NCBI GenBank assembly: GCA_039105265.1
Contig: JAPFFF010000010.1
Coordinates: forward strand, 2,790,001 to 2,854,000
DNA length: 64,000 bases
DNA from: Tritrichomonas musculus
Lineage: Eukaryota > Parabasalia > Tritrichomonadida > Tritrichomonadidae
Reading direction: 5' to 3'
Shown here: piece after piece, positions 9,166 to 17,480 of the stretch
Numbering within the stretch: the stretch's first letter is position 1
How the letters are laid out: each line of letters starts with the position of its first letter
Notes under the pieces: generated by a model
Told to the model about the DNA's origin: nothing
Database searches by the model: none
What the model saw: the letters and a program-made list of their open reading frames with translations, nothing else
Program-made: the position numbers and the translations under genes

Positions 9166-9600
9166 ATGTCGAATGATTATAGAAGCCCACATGCTGAGAT
9201 TGTTGGAAGAGAAGGTATGATGTTTAATGAAGCTACCATGAAAAATAAAGACCTAGAATTCCAACATTTTGGTGTATTCAGTAATACTAATACATATTCA
9301 GTCACATTCAATCCTTTTATTAATCGACCACCTACCCAGATTATTGAACATGAGGACCCTGTTAGATTTCCAGATACTCGAGAACATATAACGAAACCTC
9401 TACATGAACCTCCTGTTAGCATAACTGATGGTGGATTTTATAGACATATTGGTCAACATGATAAACCAGTACCTCTACTACCAAAATATCTTAAAAAGCC
9501 TGAACCACCTGCTATGCAAGGTAGAGCAAGAGAATATAATAAACAAGATATTAGATATGGACCTACACAACATGTTATTACTCAAAACAATATCTATTAA
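9166..9600 (+). CDS. Conserved small Maverick protein (KPLHEPPVSITDGG family)
   Basis: A 144-aa proline-rich protein clearly homologous to the 142-aa protein at 62236-62664 in Maverick 2. Both share MFNE near residue 20, FGVFSN/FGIFSN, INRPPT, and a nearly invariant KPLHEPPVSITDGG with an aromatic pair after it, then PKYLKKPE/PPYLKKPE. Retention in two divergent elements next to the capsid region suggests a structural or assembly role. I know of no named family. It starts at GTAAATG, 31 bases after the major capsid stop. Confidence 0.8.
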   Translation: MSNDYRSPHAEIVGREGMMFNEATMKNKDLEFQHFGVFSNTNTYSVTFNPFINRPPTQIIEHEDPVRFPDTREHITKPLHEPPVSITDGGFYRHIGQHDKPVPLLPKYLKKPEPPAMQGRAREYNKQDIRYGPTQHVITQNNIY

Positions 9601-9619
9601 AAGTTTTTTTCAAACTTAA

Positions 9620-10144
9620 ATGATTAAGAAGAGAAGTACAACCAATGGAGTTCAAGCAAATGTATCTTTAGAACCATCAGCAGCTGCATCATCTACATCA
9701 AACATTAACAACAACATTATTATTAATAAGAGAGATGATGGCAAGGAAGACATTGTTATTACAAGAGACATTGGAGTGCAAACTGAACCAGTTGAAGTTG
9801 AACCAGATGTAAGGAATGTTATACTTGAAGCATATGCACAAATACTACTTAATCAAGACAAAGCACTACTAGCTAATATTATATCAAAGAAAAGTATCAT
9901 AGTACCTATTGAATCTCTTTGCAACATCATCAAAGCAATACTACATGTAAATGAAGTTGAAGTACAACTTAATGAAGATGTTGGATGTTGTGCAGCAAAG
10001 AGTAGTCCAATACAAAAAATTGATGCTATAAAAATCATTAAAGATAATGGAGAAGTAGTTATTGATTTGAAACAAGTATATAATAAAGAATATAATGAAC
10101 TTGTTAATAATTATCATGTATGTTTAAAATATTGTATAGTATAA
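9620..10144 (+). CDS. Conserved Maverick protein with LC8-type motif (174 aa)
   Basis: Homologous to the protein at 61679-62206 in Maverick 2. The N-termini match in MIKKRS, ANVSLEP and NINNNIIINKRDDGKE, and the C-termini match in EDVGCCA, KQVYNKEYNELVN and CLKY. Residues 50-56 here (DIGVQTE) fit the LC8-type pattern; the Maverick 2 protein lacks it at that place. A vicinal Cys pair (GCCA) is conserved. The function is unknown; in both elements it lies next to the KPLHEPPVSITDGG gene. The start context is CTTAAATG. Confidence 0.8.
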   Translation: MIKKRSTTNGVQANVSLEPSAAASSTSNINNNIIINKRDDGKEDIVITRDIGVQTEPVEVEPDVRNVILEAYAQILLNQDKALLANIISKKSIIVPIESLCNIIKAILHVNEVEVQLNEDVGCCAAKSSPIQKIDAIKIIKDNGEVVIDLKQVYNKEYNELVNNYHVCLKYCIV

Positions 10145-10171
10145 AAAATTAGAAGTAGTTATTTTTTACTC

Positions 10172-10534
10172 TTACTCCTTATCTTTTGGTGATGAAGCTT
10201 CTTGTTCATCATCTTCTTGTGTCTCTTGCGAGTCAGACACTATTGGCACTTGAAAGCCAAGAGGTTTTGGTTTTGGAGATTGTGGATTCTTTTTGATATA
10301 AACCTCACAGGTAGTGAGATTCATTTGAGTAAGTGCACCAGCAATCTTGTTCAAGTTGGTTTGTATCAAAGGGTCATAGTTGATGCAGACACTAGATGGT
10401 GTAGAGTTTGTTATTTTTTGGTTGAACAGGAATACAACCTCTTTAACAGCATTGGTGATTTCAGCATTAGCACTTTTTATATCATTCTTTTGCTGTTTTT
10501 GGTATTCTTTGAAGTCTTTTGCGGTAGACGACAT
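10172..10534 (-). CDS. Small Maverick 1 protein, coiled-coil N-terminus
   Basis: A 120-aa frame read from the ATG of MSSTAKDFKEYQKQQ; an upstream in-frame ATG would overlap the next gene. The N-terminal 45 residues look helical, the middle has a polar region, and the C-terminus is acidic and disordered (SQETQEDDEQE). It is convergent with the 174-aa gene and divergent, about 57 bases away, from the AT-hook gene. The ATG follows TTTTAAA. No family recognised. Confidence 0.6.
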   Translation of the reverse strand: MSSTAKDFKEYQKQQKNDIKSANAEITNAVKEVVFLFNQKITNSTPSSVCINYDPLIQTNLNKIAGALTQMNLTTCEVYIKKNPQSPKPKPLGFQVPIVSDSQETQEDDEQEASSPKDKE

Positions 10535-10591
10535 TTTAAAAAATGAAGTGATTTTGAAAAAATAATTCAATTTTTTATCTCCAATGAAATC

Positions 10592-10858
10592 ATGAGCCAA
10601 AATTTAGATTTAGGTGAGTTCAAAGAAACAGCCATTATCAAAAAACTCAAGAAGTCGAAAAGCAAAGAGAATCTTCAGAGTGTCGAAAAAAGAGGAAGGA
10701 AACCAAAATATGCAACAGTTGAAGAAAGAAATGAAGCACGTAAGAAACAACAAAAGGCATATCGTGAAAGAAAGAAAAAAGAAGTACAAAGTATGAAGGA
10801 AAAAATAAAAGAATATGAAAATAAAGAGGTATCACATGAGGAAAAAGGTAGCTTATGA
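10592..10858 (+). CDS. AT-hook / basic-region DNA-binding protein
   Basis: An 88-aa, strongly basic protein homologous to the 84-aa protein at 61395-61649 in Maverick 2. Shared parts are an N-terminal LGEFKE/LNQFKK, then KLKKSKSKENL/KLSKSKSSENL, the AT-hook-like KRGRKPKY, and a basic helix (EARKKQQKAYRERKKKE) resembling a bZIP basic region or the RGRPKKY-TxEE motif of some eukaryotic element proteins. Likely a minor-groove or nucleoid-type DNA-binding protein or transcription factor; this is inference. Its stop codon lies inside the first unit of the downstream 19-base tandem repeat, so repeat expansion may have set the C-terminus. Confidence 0.8.
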   Translation: MSQNLDLGEFKETAIIKKLKKSKSKENLQSVEKRGRKPKYATVEERNEARKKQQKAYRERKKKEVQSMKEKIKEYENKEVSHEEKGSL

Positions 10859-11027
10859 GGAAAAAGGTAGCTTATGAGGAAAAAGGTAGCTTATGAGGAA
10901 AAAGGTAGCTTATGAGGAAAAAGGTAGCTTATGAGGAAAAAGGTAGCTTATGAGGAAAAAGGTAGCTTATGAGGAAAAAGGTAGCTTATGAGGAAAAAGG
11001 TAGCTTATGAGGAAAAAGGTAGCTTAT
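10838..11027 (+). repeat. Tandem repeat, ten copies of a 19-base unit
   Basis: Ten exact head-to-tail copies of GAGGAAAAAGGTAGCTTAT. The first copy contains the stop codon of the AT-hook gene. The units are identical, which implies recent expansion, and the unit length is not a multiple of three. It is not a CRISPR array: there are no spacers. Confidence 0.95.
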
Positions 11028-11407
11028 GAGGAAAAACAAGTAGCTATGAAAAAAAACAAGTACCTCGAAAAAAACAAGTACCTCGAAAAAAAAACAAGTA
11101 GCTAAAAAAAAAAAAAAACAAGTACCTCGAAAAAAAACAAGTAAAAAAAAAAAAAAACAAGTACCTCGAAAAAAACAAGTAGCTAAAAAAAAAAAAACAA
11201 GTACCTAAAAAAAAAACAAGTACCTCGAAAAAAACAAGTAGCTAAAAAAAACAAGTAAAAAAAAACAAGTACCTAAAAAAAAAAACAAGTACCTAAAAAA
11301 AAACAAGTACCTCGAAAAAAACAAGTACCTCGAAAAAAAAACAAGTACCTCGAAAAAAAACAAGTACCTCGAAAAAAACAAGTACCTCGAAAAAAACAAG
11401 TAGTTAA
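11028..11407 (+). repeat. Degenerate tandem repeat, ACAAGTACCTCGAAAAAA units
   Basis: About twenty imperfect units of ACAAGTACCTCG or ACAAGTAGCT separated by A-runs of 5-12 bases, continuing directly from the 19-base array. The ACAAGTA and CTTGTTTTTTT words also occur in the subterminal units of the TIRs, so the tract may share an origin with the terminal repeats. No gene is supported within it. Confidence 0.9.
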
Positions 11408-11418
11408 AAAATTTTTAG

Positions 11419-11844
11419 TTATTCATTTTTCTTGTAGTACATTGTGATGAACTTCTTGTTTCTTTTCACTTTCTTATGTGTAAAGTGTCTCTTTGTTCCA
11501 TCGAGATGCCCGAAACCAAGTCGAGTAATAGGTAGTTCATGACCAAAGAACATGTTGTACAAGTTAACAATGTCTCTTGCAGGATAACAATCTTTCTCGA
11601 GGTTGTCAAACCATTCATCGTACCTCTTTTTTTGTTTTGCTCGAAGTCGATGTGCATCATTTTCAAGAGCATGAGCATAATTTTCACACATCGTTCTTAA
11701 ATTTGATGTATCATCTTCAACTTTTAGTTGAGATATTTTTTTCGACATGTTTATATTTATTTTGTAGTCGAATGAATCACAACCTTTAGGAGGTGTTTGT
11801 TTTTGTAAAATATCTTCTATTTTATCTTCTTCTTCATTCATCAT
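11419..11844 (-). CDS. Maverick 1 protein of unknown function (141 aa)
   Basis: A mostly polar protein with an acidic N-terminus (MMNEEEDKIEDIL), a central helical part around NYAHALENDAHRLRAKQKKRYDEW, and a basic C-terminus ending HKKVKRNKKFITMYYKKNE. Read from the first of two adjacent ATGs. It lies between the tandem repeats and the long coiled-coil gene, divergent from the latter. No homologue is visible in Maverick 2 and no family is recognised. Confidence 0.6.
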   Translation of the reverse strand: MMNEEEDKIEDILQKQTPPKGCDSFDYKININMSKKISQLKVEDDTSNLRTMCENYAHALENDAHRLRAKQKKRYDEWFDNLEKDCYPARDIVNLYNMFFGHELPITRLGFGHLDGTKRHFTHKKVKRNKKFITMYYKKNE

Positions 11845-12037
11845 TAATAAAATAATAGTGATATTAATAAATATATTTTTTTTAAAATTTCAATATATTT
11901 TATTTTTTTTTAATTCAATTTTTGAATTTTTATAGTTAATGTAACTTTTTCAAAGAAAAATATCCACCTTCGAGTTTTTCTACGAAATTTAAAATTTAGT
12001 GATATCAACAAGAAAATTAATCATTTTTATACTTGTA

Positions 12038-13417
12038 ATGTCCTTCCAGTATAGCTCAGATAGCGATGTTAGTCTATTTGACTCGATCGAGCAATTGGGT
12101 CAACAAGCTCCACCATCAGATCCGCCATCAGCTCCACCCGCAGACGATTGGTTCAAGAACATGACCCCAGAACAACTCGAATCAATGAAGCAGTACATCA
12201 TGAAGCAGCAAGAAGAAGCAGCTAGATTAAAGAAGCAGCAAGAAGAAGATGAAGCAAGAAGGAAGAAGAAGCAGCAACAAGAAGAAGAAGAAAGGAAGAA
12301 GCAGCAACAAGAAGAAGAAGCAAGAAGGAAGAAGCAGCAACAAGAAGAAGAAGAAGCAGCAACAAGAAGGAAGAAGCAGCAACAAGAAGAAGAAGAAGCA
12401 TTAGCAAGATTGAAGCAAGAAGACGATGCAAGAAGGAAGAAGCAGCAGTACGTGCCATTTTCGAGTAAAGTATTTCCACCACCTCGATATCATCCACTCC
12501 TTCCTCCTACACCAAATACATTACCAAAAATACCACCACCACCTCCAAGACTTGGTCCTATATCCAGACCATCTGGATTTACAGAACCGCAGAAGACAAG
12601 TACCAATCCGAAGGAAGAAACAAAAATCGAAGATGTTGTTGAAGAACCATCACCAGCTCGCAAAGAACCATACAAGCCACCGAAAAGTGTTCATGATATG
12701 AAATCCAATAGTGATTATAAGGAGGATAATGTTCGTCCATTCGACTTTCGAGAAGAAATGGAACAATTAATAGAAGAAAATGAAAACTTGAAAGACCGAT
12801 TAACGAAGTTGGAGGAGAAAATGACTGGTGTAGAATTTCACATTGAAGACATCAATCACAATGCTGAAGAACTCAGGAAAGACATTGATAGTAGCGACGA
12901 ATACGCACTCGAGCTGATGAAATTGGAACTTACTCCAAAAAAGGTGGCGAAGTACATTAACAAAATTCACGACCTCAAGAAGGACGTGGCGGATCTGAAA
13001 AATGCTCAACAAGCTGGTCCTCCAACAACTGATTCATTTGCAGAGAAGTATGTAAGAACTCAATTGATGGACAACGAACTAGACCATCTTCGATACATGT
13101 TTGACACCATTCCCCAGACTTCTACAGCTGAACAAACATCATTGTTCAAGACATATGGATGGAAGTTGTCCAATTGCATTTATCATCTTCGACCATACTT
13201 ATCACCAGAAGAGAAAGAGAAGTTGGACAATTCATGCGACTTCGTTAAAAAAGACAGGAGGCAATCACCGAAACAAGTGATGAAGAACATCAAAACCTTC
13301 AATGAAGGTATGATAAAGAACCAATATCAACAAAAATCTGATATGAAGTCGAAAGGAAATGAATTCCAATATAATTTTCCACATCTAGATGATGATGATA
13401 ATGGATATCCTCAATAA
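12038..13417 (+). CDS. Long coiled-coil, Gln/Lys/Glu-rich Maverick 1 protein
   Basis: About 459 aa from the ATG at 12038 (MSFQYSSDSD). A serine/proline N-terminus leads to a low-complexity helix at about 60-135 built of KKQQQEEE-type units, then a proline-rich linker (IPPPPPRLGPISRP), then a second conventional coiled coil at about 245-330 (MEQLIEENENLKDRLTKLEEK) and a helical tail. It could be a scaffold or core protein; this is inference. It is absent from the equivalent place of Maverick 2. It ends 67 bases before the polymerase start. Confidence 0.75.
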   Translation: MSFQYSSDSDVSLFDSIEQLGQQAPPSDPPSAPPADDWFKNMTPEQLESMKQYIMKQQEEAARLKKQQEEDEARRKKKQQQEEEERKKQQQEEEARRKKQQQEEEEAATRRKKQQQEEEEALARLKQEDDARRKKQQYVPFSSKVFPPPRYHPLLPPTPNTLPKIPPPPPRLGPISRPSGFTEPQKTSTNPKEETKIEDVVEEPSPARKEPYKPPKSVHDMKSNSDYKEDNVRPFDFREEMEQLIEENENLKDRLTKLEEKMTGVEFHIEDINHNAEELRKDIDSSDEYALELMKLELTPKKVAKYINKIHDLKKDVADLKNAQQAGPPTTDSFAEKYVRTQLMDNELDHLRYMFDTIPQTSTAEQTSLFKTYGWKLSNCIYHLRPYLSPEEKEKLDNSCDFVKKDRRQSPKQVMKNIKTFNEGMIKNQYQQKSDMKSKGNEFQYNFPHLDDDDNGYPQ

Positions 13418-13484
13418 ACAATTAATTTTTTAACTTTTTCTTTTGTTTTTATTTTTATCGTTTCACTTTTATTTTGTGTTAAAC

Positions 13485-16400
13485 ATGAACAAGGACATTG
13501 AAGATGATTTTTTAGATGCTATTGGAGATGTCTATGCTGATACCAAATCACAGTTTCGTCGTGAATATAATCGACGTGCTAAACAATATAAAAAGAACGA
13601 CAAGTTTAAAGAAGAAATGAGGAAGCTCATGATTCCAGCAGGACAAGGTATTGGTTTTGCAACAGACATCAACCAAGATGAAGATAAGAGGTATGCGTTT
13701 ACTGAAACACTTAGACAGATTTATAAAATGAAACATGTTGGAAGACCTATTGTAAAAGCAATAGCACTTGATGGAACTCACAAGTACTTCACACTCAGTG
13801 ATAAGCACAACATCGAAAGTACACTCGGACATATAACAGGAGAACTTGATTTAAGTGAAGACCAATCAGATACAAATCCATACATCTCAAACATGTTCAT
13901 TCCTGTTCGATATGAGGTACAATTTATTGACATGAATAAAACAAATGATGGTGTTCATTTTCGAACCAAGATGCAAGATATGGATACTCATGAAATCTAT
14001 GATGATGAAGTCGAAATTGATGAAGACTATCGAAATACACCAGAAGGTAGTTTTTTTCCATACATCAATCGTTCTCCAATAGACCTATCAGCATATCAAA
14101 TCTTTCATGAAGTAAGGAAAGAGAACTACAGAGATAATTGTTTTGTATATGCTTGTATACAATCAGGTGTGTTCACTGATGATGAAATAGATGACCTACG
14201 ATTTTTTGTTCAAACAAGAACCATACCTAATAACAAGATAATTGATGTTGCTCAAAAGTTCAAGTGCAATTTTAGCATCATTAGAGTTGTTGAACAACCT
14301 GATAAATACAAGTATGAAACAAGAATCAACACCAGAAAGAAAAAATGGTCTGTTGATTTTAAAAGAGAAGTTAAACTGATATTGTTCAAAGACCATTATA
14401 TGCTCAACAGGAAAATACCTTGTACATTATTCTACCTTCAACACTATGAAGAACTTGATAAAACATTTGCACATATGCCTTTTGAAAAAAGATGTAAGAT
14501 ACAAAGATTGCATGATAATGGAAAGACTGTCAAAGACTATAATCATGAAGGAATCAAACCAATAACCTTTTTCCAAAAGATGTTTGAACTACATCTATTC
14601 GAAGAAATAAAAGCATGTGAAATGGATATAATCAACACAACTGAATATGAACATGTTAATGACTATGTAAGTCTCGAATATAATGCAGAACAATGTACAA
14701 GACTCATTGATAATAACAAGAAGAAACAAAATACATGGTCAAGGATTTATTATAGCGACTTCGAAACAAACTCTACAGTCAGTCCACATATACCATATCT
14801 CAATTGTACTATCTTTCGAGATGGTGCCAACATACATAAAATATCTATTCAAGGTGAAGATTGTGGACAGAAGCTCTTGAATTATTTATGGAGTGGTTCA
14901 TTAACATATTTTCACAACCTCAAGTATGATGCATGCTTTTTCATTAACACACCTGGATGGGATACACAGATAACAGAACGAAGTGGTACTGTACTTCAAA
15001 TCATCATGACATTATTCGAAGAAGGTACAAGGAAAGTCAAAAAAAGATTAACATTCAGGAACTCATACAGTATAATACCACAAGCATTAAGTAAATTTGC
15101 TACAATGTTCAACCTCAATGTTCACAAGGAAGTCATGGCATATAAGCTATATACACAAGAGAACATACAAAGAAGAATTGTTGATGCTACTGAGTTCCAA
15201 CAGCAATACATCGATGAAAACCAAGACAAGTTATCGAAAGAACAACTTGATGCAAACTGCAAGCAGATTATCGAAAATGCAAAAATAGCAAATTGTTATA
15301 ATGATGGCAAAATCGACATCATTAAATATGCCATCTTCTATTGTTTCAAGGATTGTATTGTTTTGATGAAGGGAATGGAAAAATTTAATAGAGACCTCGG
15401 AGAAGTCTTTAAAGAAACAAAGACAGATATGTATGGTGTTCATGATTTTATATCTATCAGTGCTATTGGATATTGCTTTGCAAAAAAATATGGTTGTTTT
15501 GATGGATGTTATGAATTATCAGGTAAGTGTCAAGACTTCATTCAACGATGTGTTTCAGGTGGACGAACAATGACAGCAGGTAATGAAAAGCAATACATCG
15601 AAGGAAGGATACAAGACTTTGATGCAGTTAGCTTATATCCATCTGCAATGTATGTCATGGATGGTATACCAAAAGGAAGACCTAAAGTAATACCACAAGG
15701 TACTACCCATGAACAACTTATGCAATATGATACATTCTTTATCGAAGTCAACATCAAGAAACTCGAATGTAAATCAAAAGAGCCATATAAATTTGGACAA
15801 GTATTTACAAGGAATGAAGCAGGTAGTAAAATATTCGGCAATTTCCTTGTTGACCATTATTATATCGATAAAGTAGGTCTTATGGACTTGTTCGAATTTT
15901 ATGATGTTGAATATGAGTTAATACGTGGCTATTACTTTGATGAAGGATTTAACAAGAAAATCAATGAGTTCATTGAGAAGCTCTTTAATCTCAGGGCAAG
16001 TTATAAAAAGCAAAAGAACCCTCTTGAACAAACAATAAAGCTCCTCCTCAACTCCATATATGGCAAGTCAATATTAAAAGCAACTAAGACTGAAACAAAG
16101 ACAGTACCAAAAAGCCAACTATACAAGTATCTCTGGCGGAACTACAACTTTGTCAAGGAGGTTGTTGAAGATGTTAATATTGATAAGTGCTATGTCAAGA
16201 AGTTGAAACCAATTAATGACCATTTCAACCTACCTCAATTTGGTGCAAGCGTTCTCTCTTGGAGTAAGCACTTAATGAACAGGGTTATGGCTACAGCTGA
16301 GCAAGCAGGTATACCTATCTACTACCAAGACACAGATTCTTGTCACGTTATGGAAAATGACGTGCCAAGGATAGCTGACTTATTCCAGTTCAAGTATCAT

Positions 16401-16760
16401 CAACCTCTTATTGGTAAAAATATGTGTCAGTTCCATAATGACTTCGATGAGTTCGAAGGTAGTCAAGGGGAAATACACTCAAGAAAACTCATTGCACTTG
16501 GTAAAAAGAGCTACCTCGATATCTTGGTTGATGAACAAGGAAATGAAGGATACCATATTAGACTTAAAGGAATTCCAAAACAAGTTATTCTCAACAAGTG
16601 CAAAAGGATGGGTATCTCAGTTGAAGAACTTTTTGAAAGGATGTACAAAGGAGAAAGCATGACATTTGATTTGTTGGATGGTTCGAATGCATTCAGGAAG
16701 TCAAAGACATTTCAACAAACCAACTTACCTAAATTTGCACGTACTCTTAGGTTTACGTAG
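13485..16760 (+). CDS. POLB: Protein-primed family B DNA polymerase of Maverick 1
   Basis: 1091 aa. The 3'-5' exonuclease motifs are YSDFETN (Asp425, Glu427), FHNLKYD (about 476-482) and Y619-x3-D623. Polymerase motif A is DAVSLYPSAM (713-722), motif B is LLNSIYGKS (about 854-862) and motif C is QDTDS (Asp949, Asp951). This is the DNA_pol_B_2 type, which starts synthesis from a terminal protein. The N-terminal 400 residues hold a Cys-His module: DNCFVYAC (Cys219) and KDHYML (His304), the pattern of a papain/OTU-like fold seen upstream of some viral B2 polymerases. This part is inference. The ORF start upstream is not ATG, so 13485 is used. Confidence 0.96.
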   Translation: MNKDIEDDFLDAIGDVYADTKSQFRREYNRRAKQYKKNDKFKEEMRKLMIPAGQGIGFATDINQDEDKRYAFTETLRQIYKMKHVGRPIVKAIALDGTHKYFTLSDKHNIESTLGHITGELDLSEDQSDTNPYISNMFIPVRYEVQFIDMNKTNDGVHFRTKMQDMDTHEIYDDEVEIDEDYRNTPEGSFFPYINRSPIDLSAYQIFHEVRKENYRDNCFVYACIQSGVFTDDEIDDLRFFVQTRTIPNNKIIDVAQKFKCNFSIIRVVEQPDKYKYETRINTRKKKWSVDFKREVKLILFKDHYMLNRKIPCTLFYLQHYEELDKTFAHMPFEKRCKIQRLHDNGKTVKDYNHEGIKPITFFQKMFELHLFEEIKACEMDIINTTEYEHVNDYVSLEYNAEQCTRLIDNNKKKQNTWSRIYYSDFETNSTVSPHIPYLNCTIFRDGANIHKISIQGEDCGQKLLNYLWSGSLTYFHNLKYDACFFINTPGWDTQITERSGTVLQIIMTLFEEGTRKVKKRLTFRNSYSIIPQALSKFATMFNLNVHKEVMAYKLYTQENIQRRIVDATEFQQQYIDENQDKLSKEQLDANCKQIIENAKIANCYNDGKIDIIKYAIFYCFKDCIVLMKGMEKFNRDLGEVFKETKTDMYGVHDFISISAIGYCFAKKYGCFDGCYELSGKCQDFIQRCVSGGRTMTAGNEKQYIEGRIQDFDAVSLYPSAMYVMDGIPKGRPKVIPQGTTHEQLMQYDTFFIEVNIKKLECKSKEPYKFGQVFTRNEAGSKIFGNFLVDHYYIDKVGLMDLFEFYDVEYELIRGYYFDEGFNKKINEFIEKLFNLRASYKKQKNPLEQTIKLLLNSIYGKSILKATKTETKTVPKSQLYKYLWRNYNFVKEVVEDVNIDKCYVKKLKPINDHFNLPQFGASVLSWSKHLMNRVMATAEQAGIPIYYQDTDSCHVMENDVPRIADLFQFKYHQPLIGKNMCQFHNDFDEFEGSQGEIHSRKLIALGKKSYLDILVDEQGNEGYHIRLKGIPKQVILNKCKRMGISVEELFERMYKGESMTFDLLDGSNAFRKSKTFQQTNLPKFARTLRFT

Positions 16761-17463
16761 ATGGTTTAATTTTGATAGTTATGAACAAAGGACTTTTTAA
16801 CAATATCGGCTGGTATTGGAAATCTACTAAACTTAATTCTAAAAATTTTAATGAATCTGTATATGTTTTTATTTTTAATGGTTTACTTTCAGTTTCGAAA
16901 TCATATATAAGTGGTTTATTATCTAAGGTGAAGGTATTTATACTACCAATAACTGATGGTGTATATTGTTGTTCACCTATATTGGAGTATATGGCATTAC
17001 CTTGTAATGATACTAAATACAACTTAGTATGATTTAATATTGGTATATCTTTTATTATATAGGTTGTATTAGCAGGCAACTCTAAAGGCAATGGAGTATT
17101 ATAAAGACCAGTTACTAATGCAGCTCGATGAGTTAAAGACGTAATGGTAGTCTTCATTGTGGTTTTTAATTGAAATGTTCTTGTTTCTTGTTTATACTCC
17201 CATTGAAACCAAGACATTAAATTTAATACCGATTGTAATTCTTTGATAGTATAGGAAAATTTAGGAGTTCGAAAATAGGCTTTAATAGGTATTGAATCAC
17301 TTGACATTTCAATATAATCATCACCATTGGTTAACAGAATATTACTCAAGGTACTAATTGAAGATACATAATACTTGACATATTTACACTTCCAAGGTAT
17401 ATCCAAATTGATAGATACCTTATTATATTCATCAGCATTTGTACTTTGTACTGATACTAACAT
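16753..17463 (-). CDS. Penton-like minor capsid protein
   Basis: About 236 aa from MLVSVQSTNADEY. Beta-rich, with the C-terminal signature of Polinton and virophage penton proteins: a strand ending SLKFLELSLVDFQYQPI, then LKSPLFITIKIKP. Penton proteins are single jelly-rolls that fill capsid vertices. A homologue lies at 55807-56537 in Maverick 2, again directly divergent from a fibre-like gene and next to polymerase B. The 3' end overlaps the polymerase stop by a few bases. The family call is by pattern and context. Confidence 0.75.
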   Translation of the reverse strand: MLVSVQSTNADEYNKVSINLDIPWKCKYVKYYVSSISTLSNILLTNGDDYIEMSSDSIPIKAYFRTPKFSYTIKELQSVLNLMSWFQWEYKQETRTFQLKTTMKTTITSLTHRAALVTGLYNTPLPLELPANTTYIIKDIPILNHTKLYLVSLQGNAIYSNIGEQQYTPSVIGSINTFTLDNKPLIYDFETESKPLKIKTYTDSLKFLELSLVDFQYQPILLKSPLFITIKIKPST

Positions 17464-17480
17464 TTTATTATATCCAAAAA
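17464..17480. promoter_or_regulatory. Minimal divergent start region, penton/fibre
   Basis: Only 17 AT-rich bases separate the minus-strand ATG of the penton gene from the plus-strand ATG of the fibre gene. The gap at 55789-55806 in Maverick 2 is 18 bases for the same pair. Any core promoter must overlap the coding ends, in line with the very short 5' leaders known in trichomonads. No specific promoter box is claimed. Confidence 0.4.

Noticed and set aside
11205-11399. Minus-strand ORF of 64 codons, Phe/Leu-rich
   Set aside because: It is the translation of the degenerate CAAGTACCTCG/A-run repeat and has no independent support.
10838-11407. Possible CRISPR array
   Set aside because: The units are head-to-tail without spacers and no cas genes are near; it is a simple tandem repeat in a eukaryotic element.
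12222-12497. Minus-strand Leu/Ala/Ser-rich ORF
   Set aside because: Antisense of the KKQQQEEE repeats of the coiled-coil gene.
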